A DNA stretch of 64,000 nt from Roseitranquillus sp963709765 (GTDB lineage Bacteria > Pseudomonadota > Alphaproteobacteria > Rhodobacterales > Rhodobacteraceae), in assembly GCA_963709765.1 (NCBI GenBank), contig CAVPXL010000009.1:1-64000 (forward strand), read 5' to 3'. This document shows, piece by piece, positions 25,816-35,345 of the stretch (position 1 is its first letter; every line of letters starts with the position of its first letter). The notes under the pieces are model-generated. The model saw nothing but the letters and a program-made list of their open reading frames with translations. It had not been told where the DNA came from and searched no databases. The position numbers and the translations under genes are program-made.

Positions 25816-26650
25816 GTGCGCATGCACGCGCAGACGCGGGTCGAGCAGGTCGCGCAGTCCGTCGCCCATGAGGTTGAGCCCCAGCACCGTCAGGATGATG
25901 GCGAAGCCGGGGATGATCGCGACATGCGGGCGCGATGGCCACGAGGGTCTGCGCGTCGGCCAGCATCCGGCCCCAGGATGGGATGGGCGGCTGCGCGCCG
26001 AGGCCGACATAGGACAGCGCCGCCTCGGCCAGGATGCCGAGGCTGAACTGGATGGTGCCCTGCACGATCAGCAGGTTCGCGACGTTGGGCAGGATGTGCT
26101 CGAGCGAGATGCGCGCCCGGTCCTTGCCCGCCACGCGCGCCGCGAGGATGAACTCGCGCGTCCAGAGGCTGAGCGCGGCGCCGCGGGTGATGCGGGCGAA
26201 GACGGGGATGTTGAAGATGCCGATGGCGATGATCGCGTTGATCGCGCCGGGGCCGAAGACGGCGGTGATCAGGATGGCGATGACCAGCGACGGGAAGGCG
26301 AAGGCGAGGTCGTTGGCGCGCATGATCGCCTCGTCGATCCAGCCGCGCCCCGAGGCGGCGGCGGCGAGGCCCAGCGGCACGCCCAGCGCCATGCCGATGC
26401 CGACCGCGACCACGACCGCGACCGCGATGGAGGTGCGCGCGCCGACCATGATCATCGACAGGATGTCGCGGCCGAAATGGTCGGTGCCGAGCGGATGCGC
26501 GCCGCCGGGCGTCTGCAGGCGGTCGGTGATGCTGACACCGGTAACGTCGTAGGGCGTCCAGACCAGCGACAGGAGGGCGGCGCCGGCGAATAGCCCGACG
26601 AGAAGCGCGCCCGCGATCAGCGAGCCGTTGACATGCAGCCGCCCGCTCAT
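25812..26650 (-). pseudogene. dipeptide ABC transporter permease, DppC-like, frameshift near the 3' end
   Basis: Inner-membrane permease of the peptide/nickel class. MSGRLHVNGSLIAGALLVG at 26650 starts a first transmembrane segment, followed by the OppC N-terminal domain element HPLGTDHFGRDILSMIM (about residues 55-71) and the EAA loop region ILAARVAGKDRARISLEHILPN. The frame breaks after ADAQTLVA at about 25940 and resumes with IIPGFAIILTVLGLNLMGDGLRD, the standard family ending; a further shift before the stop would give an ATGA overlap with the ATPase start. Its ATG overlaps the stop of the DppB-like gene. Confidence 0.87.
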
Positions 26651-27594
26651 GTCGCGCGCCGCAGCCGCGGATCGACGGCGGCGTAGGCCAGATCGACGAG
26701 GAAGTTCGTCACGATCACCGCGAAGACGAGCAGCATCACGACGCTCTCGACGACGATCAGGTCGCGCTGGGCGATCGACTGGAAGACGAGGCGCCCGAGG
26801 CCGGGGAGGAAGAACACCTGCTCGATGATGATCCCGCCGGCCAGCAGGAAGGAGAATTGCAGGCCCATGATGGTCAGCACCGGGATCAGCGCGTTGCGCA
26901 GGCCGTGGCGCCAGATCGCCTGGCGGCGGGAAAGACCCTTGGCGCGGGCGGTGCGCATGAAATCCTCGCCCAGCACCTCGATGAGGGCCGAGCGCATGAC
27001 GCGGGTCAGGATCGCCGCCTGCGGCAGGGCGAGCGCGATGGCGGGCAGGAGCAGCGCCTTGAGGCCCGCGAACAGGCCCGCATCCCAGCCCGGAAAGCCG
27101 CCGGCGGAGAACCAGCCGAGATTGATGGCGAAGATCAGCACGAGGATCATCGCGAACCAGAAGTTCGGCACCGCGACGCCGAGCTGGGTCGCGCCCACCA
27201 CGGCGACGTCGCCGCCCGCACCGCGCCGGCTGGCGGCATAGAGCCCGGCCGGGAAGGCGATGGCCGTCGACAGCGTCAGGGCCATGAGCGCGAGCGGCAG
27301 CGAGATCCACAGGCGGTCGGCGATCATCCCGGCCACCGGCGTCCGGTAGGTGTAGGAGGTGCCGAAATCGCCCCGGACCATGCCGGTGACCCAGTCGACA
27401 TACCGCTCCACCGCCGACCCATCGAGGCCGAGTTCGGTGCGCAGCGCCGCCACGGTGTCGGGCCGCGCGTTCATGCCCAGCATGAAGGCCGCCGGGTCGC
27501 CGGGCGCGACCTCCACCACGAGGAAGATCACCGCCGAGGCCACGACCAGGCTCAGGGCGAGCGAGGTGAGCCGCTTTGCCAGGAAACGGATCAC
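26647..27594 (-). CDS. dipeptide ABC transporter permease, DppB-like
   Basis: Intact 315-residue inner-membrane permease. The N-terminus MIRFLAKRLTSLALSLVVAS is a first transmembrane helix, then the family hallmark VVEVAPGDPAAFMLG (about residues 28-42), FGTSYTYRTPVAGMIADR (about 96-113), and the EAA-like motif MRTARAKGLSRRQAIWRHGLRNALIPVL split around residues 213-240. Six transmembrane segments are apparent. It is one of few genes in the 21-29 kb stretch without a frame break. A strong hairpin separates it from the binding-protein gene. Confidence 0.93.
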   Translation of the reverse strand: MIRFLAKRLTSLALSLVVASAVIFLVVEVAPGDPAAFMLGMNARPDTVAALRTELGLDGSAVERYVDWVTGMVRGDFGTSYTYRTPVAGMIADRLWISLPLALMALTLSTAIAFPAGLYAASRRGAGGDVAVVGATQLGVAVPNFWFAMILVLIFAINLGWFSAGGFPGWDAGLFAGLKALLLPAIALALPQAAILTRVMRSALIEVLGEDFMRTARAKGLSRRQAIWRHGLRNALIPVLTIMGLQFSFLLAGGIIIEQVFFLPGLGRLVFQSIAQRDLIVVESVVMLLVFAVIVTNFLVDLAYAAVDPRLRRAT

Positions 27595-27615
27595 GCGGCG
27601 GCTCCGACGGAATCC

Positions 27616-27646
27616 GCCGGCCGCGCGGATTGCCTGCGCGGCCGGC
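27616..27646 (-). terminator. intercistronic hairpin between binding protein and DppB-like permease
   Basis: An 11-bp perfect stem (GCCGGCCGCGC at 27616-27626 with GCGCGGCCGGC at 27636-27646) with a 9-base loop lies just after the binding-protein stop. Likely a message-stabilising or attenuating element within the operon. Confidence 0.5.
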
Positions 27647-27652
27647 CTCGGG

Positions 27653-29120
27653 TCACTCGGCCCAGCTCACGCCGGTCAGGTCCACGGCCTGCGTCGGGGC
27701 GTCGGCCCAGAGCCCCTGAACCTCGGCCTTGGCGACGGTGAGGCGCGGGATCTGGAACAGGAAGCCGTTGACGTAGTCGTCGGCGATCATGTGCTGCGCC
27801 TGTTGCAGAAGCTCGGTACGCCTGGCGTCGTCGACCGTCGCGCCGAGTTCGTCCATCAGCGACTGCAGCTCGGGGTTGTCGTACTGGAAGTAATAGTCGG
27901 GGTCGGCGTAGATGCCGATGTCCATGGGTTCGGTATGGGCCACGATGGTCAGGTCGAAATCCTTGGCGCCGAACACCTCTTCCAGCCACTGGGCCCATTC
28001 GACGTTGGTGATCTCGGTCTCGATGCCGACCTCGCGGAATTGTGCCGCGATGATCTCGCCGCCGCGCCGCGCGTAGGACGGCGGCGGCAGCTTGAGCGAG
28101 ACCGTGAGCCCGTCGCCGTGCCCGGATTCCTCCAGCAGCGCGCGCGCCTTGTCGGGGTCGTGGGCCGATTGCGCCGTCAGGTCCACGTAGGCCGGGTTGT
28201 GCGGCGCGAAATGGGTGCCGATGGGCGTGCCGTAGCCGAACATGGCGCCGTCGATGATCGCCTGCCGGTCGATGGCGTGGGCCAGCGCCTCGCGCACCTT
28301 CACGTCGTCGAACGGCGCCCTGCGCGTTGTTGATGGACAGGATCGTCTCGCCCTCGGACGAGCCGACGAGCACCTGAAAGCGCGGGTCGGCCTCGAATTG
28401 CGGCAGGTTCTCGGGCGCGGGAAAGCCCGAGAAGGCGTCGATGTCGCCTGCCATCATCGCCGCGAAGGCTGCCGTCGGATCGGAGATGAACTTGAAGGTG
28501 GCGCTTTCGAGCGCGGGCGCCTCGCCCCAGTAATCGGGGTTGCGCTCGAGCTCGATGCGGTCGCCCTGCACCCAGTCGGCAAAGCGGAAGGCGCCGGTGC
28601 CGACCGGGTTGGTCTTGATGTCGTCGATGCTTTCGGGGGCCACGATGGCGGCGTCGCCCCAGGCCATGTTGAACGCGAAGTTGCCGTCGGGCTGGCCGAG
28701 GCGGACCTCGACCGTCTGCGGATCGACGATTGTGACCTCCTCGATGCCGGCGAAGAGCTGTTTCTGGGCGTTGGTGGAGTCCTCGGCGCGGGCGCGGTCG
28801 AGCGAGAACTTCACGTCCTCGGCATCCATGGTGGTGCCGTCGTGGAAGGTCACCCCGTCGCGCAGGTGGAAGGTGTAGGTCGTGCCGTCGTCGGAAACGT
28901 CCCAGCTTTCGGCGAGGCTCGGGACGACCGAACCGTCGCTCGTGAACCGGGTCAGGCCCTCGAAGATGTTGGCATAGGTCACGTCGTCGATCGCGCCGGC
29001 CGCCGCGCCGGTCGGATCGAGATGGGGCGGTTCAAGCTGGATTCCGATCGTCAGGCTGTCCTGGGCGAGCGCGCCAGAGGCGGCCAGGGCCAGCGCGCTC
29101 GTCAAAAGGATGCGCGTCAT
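27653..29120 (-). pseudogene. dipeptide ABC transporter substrate-binding protein, one frameshift
   Basis: Periplasmic family-5 extracellular solute-binding protein of about 488 residues. The signal peptide is MTRILLTSALALAASGALAQ, start at 29120 with GGAGGA upstream. The mature N-terminus has IQLEPPHLDPTGAAAG, then LAESWDVSDDGTTYTFHLR and VKFSLDRARAED, all class signatures. After LSINNAQ (about 28318) one extra G in GGGCGCC shifts the frame; it resumes APFDDVKVREALAHAIDRQA and runs cleanly to the stop at 27653. Bound peptide or peptide-like ligand unknown. The M20 peptidase gene is immediately upstream (5-base gap). Confidence 0.9.
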
Positions 29121-29125
29121 CAAAG

Positions 29126-30430
29126 TCAGTCCTCCCTCTGCGGTCCGAGCAGCGCCAGCAGGCTGAGCGCCATGACTTTCGCGCTGTCGACCATGTCGTT
29201 CACGCCGATCCATTCGTCCGGCTTGTGGGCAAGTTCAAGCAAGCCCGGCCCGTAGGCAATGCAGTTCTTGAGCCTGCCGATCCGGTCGATGTGCTTCTGG
29301 TCGTAGCTTCCGGGGGAGGCCACGTAATCCGGCGGCCGCCCGAGCACGGCGTCGATGGCGGTCGCGACGGTGGTGACCACGGGCGCGTCGCGGTCCGTCA
29401 TCGAGGGCGCGACGTGGTTGAGCTCGCGCAAGGTGTAGTCGAACCGCTCGCGCGAGCGCCGCAACCCGTCGAGCAGGGCGACGACCTCGTCGCGCACCGC
29501 GTCGCGGCTCTCCTCGATGAGATAGCGGCGGTCGATGACGATGCGGCAGCTGTCGGGCACGCAGTGGGAGGGCAGCGCGGTGGAGCCGCGCGCGATCTCC
29601 TCCTGCCCGCCGTGGATCGAGTTGATGTTCATGGTCGAGGCGCGCGCGCCCTCGGGCACGACCGGCATCCCGGTGCGCCGCCCCGCCAGCGCCGGAAAGA
29701 GCTCGGCCTCGAAGCGGTCGAGAACGGCGCCCATGTGGCGGATCGCGCAATCGCCGAGGAAGGGCATGGAGCCGTGGGCGATCTCGCCCCTGGTCTCGAT
29801 CTCCGCCCACCAGCCGCCGCGATGGCCGAGGCAGATGCGGTCCTTCTGGAGCGGTTCGGGGATGATGACGTGCTGGACACGCTCCGGCGCGAACCGGCCC
29901 TTTTCCGCCAGGTAGGCGACGCCGCCATAGCCACCGGATTCCTCGTCGGCGGTGCCCGAGATCTCGATGGCGCCGGTGAAGTCGGGCACCAGGTCGGCAA
30001 AGACCTCGGCCGCGATGATCGAGGCCGCGAGCCCGCCCTTCATGTCGCAGGCGCCGCGCCCGTAGATCCGGTCGCCTTCGAGCGCGCCGCCGAACGGGTC
30101 GCGGGTCCAGCCCTGCCCCGTCTCGACCACGTCGATGTGGCTGTTGAAGTGCACGCAGTCGCCGCCCCGCCCGCCCTCGCGCCGGGCGACGATGTTCCAG
30201 CGCGGGAACGCGTCGCAATCGCCGGGCGCGCCCTCGGCCCGGACCAGTTCGGTCGCGAAGCCGCGCGCCGACAGGCGGCGGTCGAGGTGGTCGCAGATCG
30301 CCCGATAGTCGCGGCCCGGCGGGTTGACCGTGGGAAGGCGGATCAACTCCTGCGTCAGCGCGATCAGATCATCGCGCCGCGCCTCGATCTCGTCGCCGAG
30401 CCGGTCTTCGATCCGCGCCGTCCGGTCCAT
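29126..30430 (-). CDS. M20-family metallopeptidase (ArgE/DapE-like deacylase)
   Basis: Cytoplasmic dizinc amidohydrolase of 434 residues that removes acyl or amino-acid groups from small amides. Start MDRTARIEDRLGDEIEARR at 30430. Motifs: IRLPTVNPPGRDY (about residues 30-42), VHFNSHIDVVETG (metal His-Asp, about 97), GRGACDMKGGLAASI (bridging Asp, about 128-142), GTADEESGGYGGVAYL (catalytic and metal Glu, about 163-178) and YDQKHIDR near the end. It heads the leftward operon with a dipeptide transporter, aldehyde dehydrogenase, SDR and P1 peptidase, so it probably hydrolyses the imported compound. Confidence 0.92.
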   Translation of the reverse strand: MDRTARIEDRLGDEIEARRDDLIALTQELIRLPTVNPPGRDYRAICDHLDRRLSARGFATELVRAEGAPGDCDAFPRWNIVARREGGRGGDCVHFNSHIDVVETGQGWTRDPFGGALEGDRIYGRGACDMKGGLAASIIAAEVFADLVPDFTGAIEISGTADEESGGYGGVAYLAEKGRFAPERVQHVIIPEPLQKDRICLGHRGGWWAEIETRGEIAHGSMPFLGDCAIRHMGAVLDRFEAELFPALAGRRTGMPVVPEGARASTMNINSIHGGQEEIARGSTALPSHCVPDSCRIVIDRRYLIEESRDAVRDEVVALLDGLRRSRERFDYTLRELNHVAPSMTDRDAPVVTTVATAIDAVLGRPPDYVASPGSYDQKHIDRIGRLKNCIAYGPGLLELAHKPDEWIGVNDMVDSAKVMALSLLALLGPQRED

Positions 30431-30515
30431 GTCGCCTCGCCCTTGCCCCGCCGCGACTGTCGGCGCTGTGGCGCGCGGCTTCAAGGCCGCTCTTGCCCGC
30501 GCGCCGGGTGCGGTG

Positions 30516-33305
30516 TCACGCGACGACGTCGCTTTCCGGATCTTCGCGCTCGGTGTCGAGGGGGGCCAGGACGCCGCCGCCGCCCGCACCCCCGCCGAAA
30601 TCGTCGTGGACGGGCTTCTGCGGTTTCGGCGGCGGGTCGAACGGCATCTTGAAGTCGTTGGCGCGCAGCGTGGCGAGCGTGACGTAGTGACTCGCCGTGA
30701 CGACGTCGCCCTTGATCCGGAAGACCCGGAAGCCGGCGAAACTGTCGTCGGGCTGCTGACCCGGCTTCGGGCGCTGGAAGCGGTCGATGGGTCCGAGCGC
30801 GGCGGTTTCCACCACCAGCGGCCCGTGCCTGCCCCACCAGGCCCGCGCGTTGCCGGTCTCCACGAGCGGATCGTCATGGGGCGGCACGTCGCGGCGCAGG
30901 TACGTTCGCGGCGGGTCGACCTGGGCGTCCCGCACGTGGGTCACCGCCCCGGCCGGGTTCGCGCCCGGCCGGACGCGCAGATGGACGCGCCCGTCCTGTC
31001 CGGCCTCGGTGGTGCGGTAGTAGGTTGGCGGCGTTTCCAGGTAGAAGTCGTGGAAGAAGCGCAGTTCCGCCTCACGCTCGTTCCAGGCAAAGCGATACTC
31101 GACCCGGTCGTGATCGTGCCCGCACAGGATCAAGTCCGCCCTGCGCGCGGCGCCGCGACCGGCACACGCTTCGAGGAATTGCCGGTTGCGGCCCCGCGTC
31201 ACGCCCGCATCCAGAAGGTCGTCGGTGTCCTCGCGCATGAAATGGGCGTTGCCGGTTTCCATCCACCGGTCGTGATCCAGAACGTCTCGGGCGATGGCGA
31301 TGACCCTGGTCCAGAGGGAATCGGACAGCGTGTTGTCGCTCTTGCCCTCGATCACCTCGATGACCTTCTTCGGATTCTGCAGAAGGGGGCCGAAACTGTT
31401 GAGCACCGACGTGCCGTGCATCCGCAGCACCAGCGCCGCCAGTTCGCGGGCCGATGTGGCCGAGCGCTCGGTTTCGCGGATGAAGTGGGCGAATTGCTGT
31501 TTCGCGATGTTGAAGGGCGGCGCGTGGACCCCGATGACGCAGGCGCCGCCGCCTGCGGTATCCGCCAGCGCACCGCGCACCAGGTCGACGTCGCCCCGCT
31601 GATACCCGATCAGGTTCGGGCCGCCGCCGACGAGGTTGCTGGTGTCTTCGCTGAGGTCTCCCGTCAGGTGCTGGATGAGCAGAGCCGCGAGGGCGCTGGC
31701 CCCGATGGAGGGGGGGATGCCGGCATCGTGGCCCGCATCCACCATCACGATCCGGCTGGCGCCGGCGTGGATCACGTAGGAGCCCAGCGGACAGACGCGC
31801 CGGATGCTGTAATTGTAGTCGCCGCGCGCGTTGTTGAAATCGGGCCGCAGCATCCGGTGGGCCTTGTCGAGCGACACGCTGATGACGCGGCCCTGGAGCG
31901 TCTTCGCCTCGTCCCTTGTCAGGTTGTGGCTGCTGTGCTGCGGCACGGTCTTGTTGAACGGGCCCGGCACGTCGATCTCGAAGAGCAGCTCATACGGCTC
32001 CAGCCGGTAGTCGTGGTTGCCGAAGATGCCGAAGATCGGGACGCGCAGCGCCTCGCCCGGCTCACCGCGGGGAGTCCGGACGCGGCCCGCGACCAGATCC
32101 TCGAAGAACGCGTAGTTGCCGCCCTTGTGCCCGGCCGCGAGATCCTCGTGCTCGAACGCGTAATCCACGAGATCGCCGGTCGCGACGATCATGTCGAGCG
32201 CGCCGACATCGTGCAGGTGGTTGGCGTAGCGCACCATGTCGCGGAAACCGTCGTTGAAGTTCACGAAGGCCGCGCGGGCTTCGCGCATGTCGGCATCGCT
32301 CGCGGAAAGCTGGTCGAGGCGGCGGGCGAGACGGTCGGGGCGCTTGGCGACGTGCAGGTCGGTGGCGTGGATGAACCAGAAGTCCGACCATCCCTTGCGC
32401 GTGTAGAAGGCGTGCGGCGCGACGGCCAGCGTGCCATGACCGGGCACCGAAAGCGCCAGATCGTAGAGCGTGCGCGCCACGAGCGCCGGGCCGGCGCCGG
32501 TCTTGCTGGCGACTTCGGCGTCGAGCGTGATGCGCACCTCGTTTCCCGACTGCCGGCGCTCGAAGCCCGTCATCCGCACCGGGACGAAATGCGGATCCCG
32601 GCCCGCCGCGACGACGCTGCGCAACCACAGGCGCTGCGAGAAGATCTCCGTCAGCGCGTCCTCACGCCCCGCCCGAACCAGCTCCACATGCGCGCGTACG
32701 GGAAGACGCCAGGTCACGAAGCGCGGCAGCGGCACCGCGTCAGGGCCGACGTCGAGAAGGCCGGGCCGCGCGAGGGGTGGCGGATCGAACTCAGCGCGGA
32801 TGACCTCGCCACCCGTGGCCGCGCTGCGCCAGAGGCATCCGCGTTCGAAGAAGATCGCCTGACCGCCGGCCACCTCCGTGGGCATCGTCAGAGGGAGCAT
32901 GAGGAGGCCCATGTCGGCGCCGCTCGCCTTCCAGGCGTCCTGGAACTCGTTCGTGACGGCGACGCCCCCGGTGCCGCCGACGAAGAGGATGTCGCCGAAT
33001 TCGAACCGGCTGGCGGGCGCGCGACCGCAGCGCGTGCGCTCCTCGTCGCTGATCGGATAGCCGAAATGGCGACGGCCGGTCCGCGGGTTCGCGCCGGGGC
33101 CGCCCTCGCGCCGGTAGAGGGCGAGGATGCCGCCGTGGACCTCGTGCGCTCCGGTGTTGGCGTGCCAGAAGATGCTGCCGTTGCTGTAGCGCTGTTCCCG
33201 CCCGCCGGAGCCGGATTCGAGCTCGCCCCCGTCCTTGGGCCCGAGATCCAGTCCGCGCCGGCGCAGTTGCTCGTGCTTGCGGGCAATGTCACTGGTGGAG
33301 CTCAT
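30516..33305 (-). CDS. large metallophosphoesterase with N-terminal LGFP-like repeat
   Basis: A 929-residue protein. Residues about 30-95 resemble an LGFP repeat (GSIFWHANTGAHEVHGGI, then RRHFGYPISDEE), a module of cell-surface or wall-associated proteins. A middle region of about 250 residues is unrecognised. From about 350 a calcineurin-like phosphoesterase core appears: IHATDLHVAKRP, VATGDLVDYAF, IFGNHDYRLEP, GVHAPPFN and LCGHDHDRVEY, giving all five metal-binding blocks, though spread over an unusually long interval with helical inserts. No signal peptide is visible. Start MSSTSDIARKHEQLRR at 33305. Single gene. Phosphodiester or nucleotide substrates are possible; the real function is unknown. 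Confidence 0.85.
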   Translation of the reverse strand: MSSTSDIARKHEQLRRRGLDLGPKDGGELESGSGGREQRYSNGSIFWHANTGAHEVHGGILALYRREGGPGANPRTGRRHFGYPISDEERTRCGRAPASRFEFGDILFVGGTGGVAVTNEFQDAWKASGADMGLLMLPLTMPTEVAGGQAIFFERGCLWRSAATGGEVIRAEFDPPPLARPGLLDVGPDAVPLPRFVTWRLPVRAHVELVRAGREDALTEIFSQRLWLRSVVAAGRDPHFVPVRMTGFERRQSGNEVRITLDAEVASKTGAGPALVARTLYDLALSVPGHGTLAVAPHAFYTRKGWSDFWFIHATDLHVAKRPDRLARRLDQLSASDADMREARAAFVNFNDGFRDMVRYANHLHDVGALDMIVATGDLVDYAFEHEDLAAGHKGGNYAFFEDLVAGRVRTPRGEPGEALRVPIFGIFGNHDYRLEPYELLFEIDVPGPFNKTVPQHSSHNLTRDEAKTLQGRVISVSLDKAHRMLRPDFNNARGDYNYSIRRVCPLGSYVIHAGASRIVMVDAGHDAGIPPSIGASALAALLIQHLTGDLSEDTSNLVGGGPNLIGYQRGDVDLVRGALADTAGGGACVIGVHAPPFNIAKQQFAHFIRETERSATSARELAALVLRMHGTSVLNSFGPLLQNPKKVIEVIEGKSDNTLSDSLWTRVIAIARDVLDHDRWMETGNAHFMREDTDDLLDAGVTRGRNRQFLEACAGRGAARRADLILCGHDHDRVEYRFAWNEREAELRFFHDFYLETPPTYYRTTEAGQDGRVHLRVRPGANPAGAVTHVRDAQVDPPRTYLRRDVPPHDDPLVETGNARAWWGRHGPLVVETAALGPIDRFQRPKPGQQPDDSFAGFRVFRIKGDVVTASHYVTLATLRANDFKMPFDPPPKPQKPVHDDFGGGAGGGGVLAPLDTEREDPESDVVA

Positions 33306-33600
33306 GGCGTATCCCTTCCTGCGGGCCAAGGCCGTTCGCGTCCGGGCGCCATTGCGATTGTACGAATGAAGTTGGCAGAAATCAGCGCAAGCGGCTGCGA
33401 TCGAATGACGTCACGATAGCACGGATCCACTCGGCATCGGGGATCAACTTGCCGTTTCCTGCGAGGCGTTTTCCGGTCGACCGTCGGACCGGAGGGAATT
33501 CGCGGCCTGCAAGGCTCCCTGGCGGTTCCCGGGGTCTGCGTGGACGGAGGCTGCAATTAGACCCTTGTTCCCCTTGCCCCAACTCTGTAGGACCACCCGC

Positions 33601-33690
33601 GGAGACGTGGCCGAGTGGTCGAAGGCGCTCCCCTGCTAAGGGAGTAGGCCCGGAAGGGTCTCGTGGGTTCGAATCCCATCGTCTCCGCCA
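33601..33690 (+). tRNA. tRNA-Ser (GCT anticodon)
   Basis: A 90-base class II tRNA with encoded CCA: acceptor GGAGACG/CGTCTCC, D-arm GGCCGAGTGGTCGAAGGC, anticodon stem CTCCC/GGGAG around CTGCTAA giving GCT, a long variable arm (TAGGCCCGGAAGGGTC) and T-arm GTGGGTTCGAATCCCAT. The long variable arm and identity fit serine. I looked for a repeat of its 3' end nearby and found none, so there is no sign of an element here. The 295 bases before it (33306-33600) hold no gene. Confidence 0.97.
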
Positions 33691-34295
33691 CCAACTGGAA
33701 TAAGTTCAGTCAATTGGCGCCGAGATGCCTGCTCTGCGCCACAACATGTGCCACATTCGGAGGAGCATCCGCGCTCCTGCCGCCTCCGATGTGAGCGGAC
33801 CACCTCCCGGGCTCCTGATCGAGCGGAAAATCACGACCTGAACTGATGCGGTGGGTACCCCTACCCAGCGGCATCTTGTTTGCCACGCCGAATGCCCTCT
33901 GCACGTTTAACGCCGAAGCTGGCGAGGACATGGGATGTGGATGTCAGGTATGGCCGACAGGTTTCTGGAACCCGTGAAACTCCATGGTTGCTGGCACCTC
34001 GGACGCGGTTGCCCGAACCGAGCCACAGCGCAGGAGGGATCGTGGTCCGGCCGTGTGAGTGAAAAAAGCTCGGCGCTCGTGCAGATGCTTGCGCATGACT
34101 GGTGCGATTCAAGATGGAGCTACCAGCAGAACAATAGGCGGGCGCAGACATATCGGCGCGGCACCGCGATTCACCCTCGCCGGGCCTGGAAGAATGCTCA
34201 CTGCTCAGGGCGGCTTCGAACGTCCCCCTGCGGCCGGTCGGTCTCGATAGACGCGTTCGGAAATTCCGGTCCGCCAGCCGTCACCGGCAGCGCGC
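33691..34295. other. gene-free stretch downstream of tRNA-Ser
   Basis: About 600 bases of lower-GC, uneven composition. Short frames exist on both strands but none resembles a known protein. It could be remnant DNA near a tRNA; nothing specific is visible. Confidence 0.4.
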
Positions 34296-34883
34296 CTAGT
34301 GTCCGGGCGCCCCCTCACCGCGCGCAATCATCAGATGGTGGTCGCGATGGTGATCCTGACTGGCCATGAGTTCGAAGAAACCCAGGCCTTTGATCCGCGC
34401 GACCACTGCCGGATCCTCGCTGGTCACGCGCAGTTCGACGCCCTCCGACGTCCCGGTCGCCGTGACCGCCCAGCGCTCATCATGTGAAAGCTGCGTGGCA
34501 TGGGCGGGCACCATCCGGCGAAGTGTCGCGACGGTTTGCGCATCCCCCGTTGCCTGCGCCGCAATCCCGTCAGGCAGTTCTGTCTGGGTCACCTCGGCGT
34601 CCGAGACCAGCCTGTCCATGTCGACCAGATGCGCCCGCAAGCCGTCCAGATCGACCAGCGACCAGTCCGTTGCCGGGTCCGCCTCCAACACCCGCACAAC
34701 TTCGGAAAGCGCGGCAAACGCTCCTTGGCCCGGCTCCGTCAGGGTCGTTGCGCGCACCGGCTCAGCCCGATGATGCACAGCGTGATCCAGTCCGCCGGAA
34801 TTCCCGGAATGCGCCGTCTGCGCGACCGCGATTGCCGAGCCGCCGAACAGCGCCGCTGCGGACAAGATGAGTCTCACCTGCAT
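34296..34883 (-). CDS. exported protein of unknown function with His-rich ends
   Basis: A 195-residue protein with a signal peptide (MQVRLILSAAALFGGSAIAVAQ). The mature ends are His-rich (SGGLDHAVHHRAEP near residue 32-45 and QDHHRDHHLMIARGEG near 175-190), which suggests metal binding, perhaps copper or iron. The middle is helical with LSEVVRVLEADPATDWSLVDLDGLRAHLVDMD split over residues 60-92. I recall similar proteins only as uncharacterised periplasmic proteins. It points away from the PPOX genes across a 460-base gap. Confidence 0.75.
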   Translation of the reverse strand: MQVRLILSAAALFGGSAIAVAQTAHSGNSGGLDHAVHHRAEPVRATTLTEPGQGAFAALSEVVRVLEADPATDWSLVDLDGLRAHLVDMDRLVSDAEVTQTELPDGIAAQATGDAQTVATLRRMVPAHATQLSHDERWAVTATGTSEGVELRVTSEDPAVVARIKGLGFFELMASQDHHRDHHLMIARGEGAPGH

Positions 34884-35345
34884 TTTCTTTTTCCCTTTCT
34901 TGAATGACAGGACCCTATCGCAGGCAACCGGTTGCGCGCACGATTTCTACCATCTTCCAATGGGTGTTCGTTTGCGACGGTGCGCCGCTGCGCAGGATCG
35001 AACAGGACGCGGCGCTGCTCCGCCGTGCAGACCCCGTGCGATTCCCGTGTCTCGTCAGATCCGGCACGATCGCACTGGAGCGCCCGATCGCGGACGGCGC
35101 TCCGCTGATCCTGCACGTGGCCACTGACGGCACCGCCCTGCCCGAGACAACAGCTCGACGCATGCATCAGTCCGGCGACCTCGCGAGCCTTGTCCCGCAC
35201 ATCCTTGTGCACGTGTCGCGCGATCTTCCTGACGGGCTGGTCCGGCGTCCAGCGGGCCTTCTCGCGTTGGAAAATTCCACCTTGAAGCGGAAATTCATGC
35301 TACAAGAACGTCGGCATCCTGCCGGGATCACTTGTCAGTCCAACA
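34884..35345. other. gap upstream of the PPOX genes with a doubtful rightward frame
   Basis: A rightward frame from an ATG at 34904 has fairly protein-like sequence until about 35290 (for example ALERPIADGAPLILHVATDG) but then runs 335 bases into the first PPOX gene in another frame, so it is at best a degraded gene. Near 35267-35279 lies TGGAAAATTCCA (5-bp arms around AA), a possible operator in an AT-richer patch just before the PPOX gene. Confidence 0.3.

Noticed and set aside
25796..27310. A 504-codon leftward frame covering the DppC-like gene and beyond
   Set aside because: The part upstream of 26650 is the out-of-frame shadow of the DppB-like gene; only the sequence from 26650 is family-like.
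24206..30430. Nickel or glutathione transporter identity for the first dipeptide-type ABC system
   Set aside because: Nothing in the binding protein marks such a ligand, and the M20, aldehyde dehydrogenase, SDR and P1 neighbours fit peptide or amide catabolism better.
30324..33419. A 1031-codon rightward open frame opposite the metallophosphoesterase
   Set aside because: Its translation is His/Arg/Gly-rich without motifs and mirrors the codon bias of the real leftward gene, whose strand carries all five phosphoesterase blocks.
33601..34295. tRNA-Ser as a second integration hotspot
   Set aside because: No repeat of its 3' end and no integrase-like sequence was found within the window.
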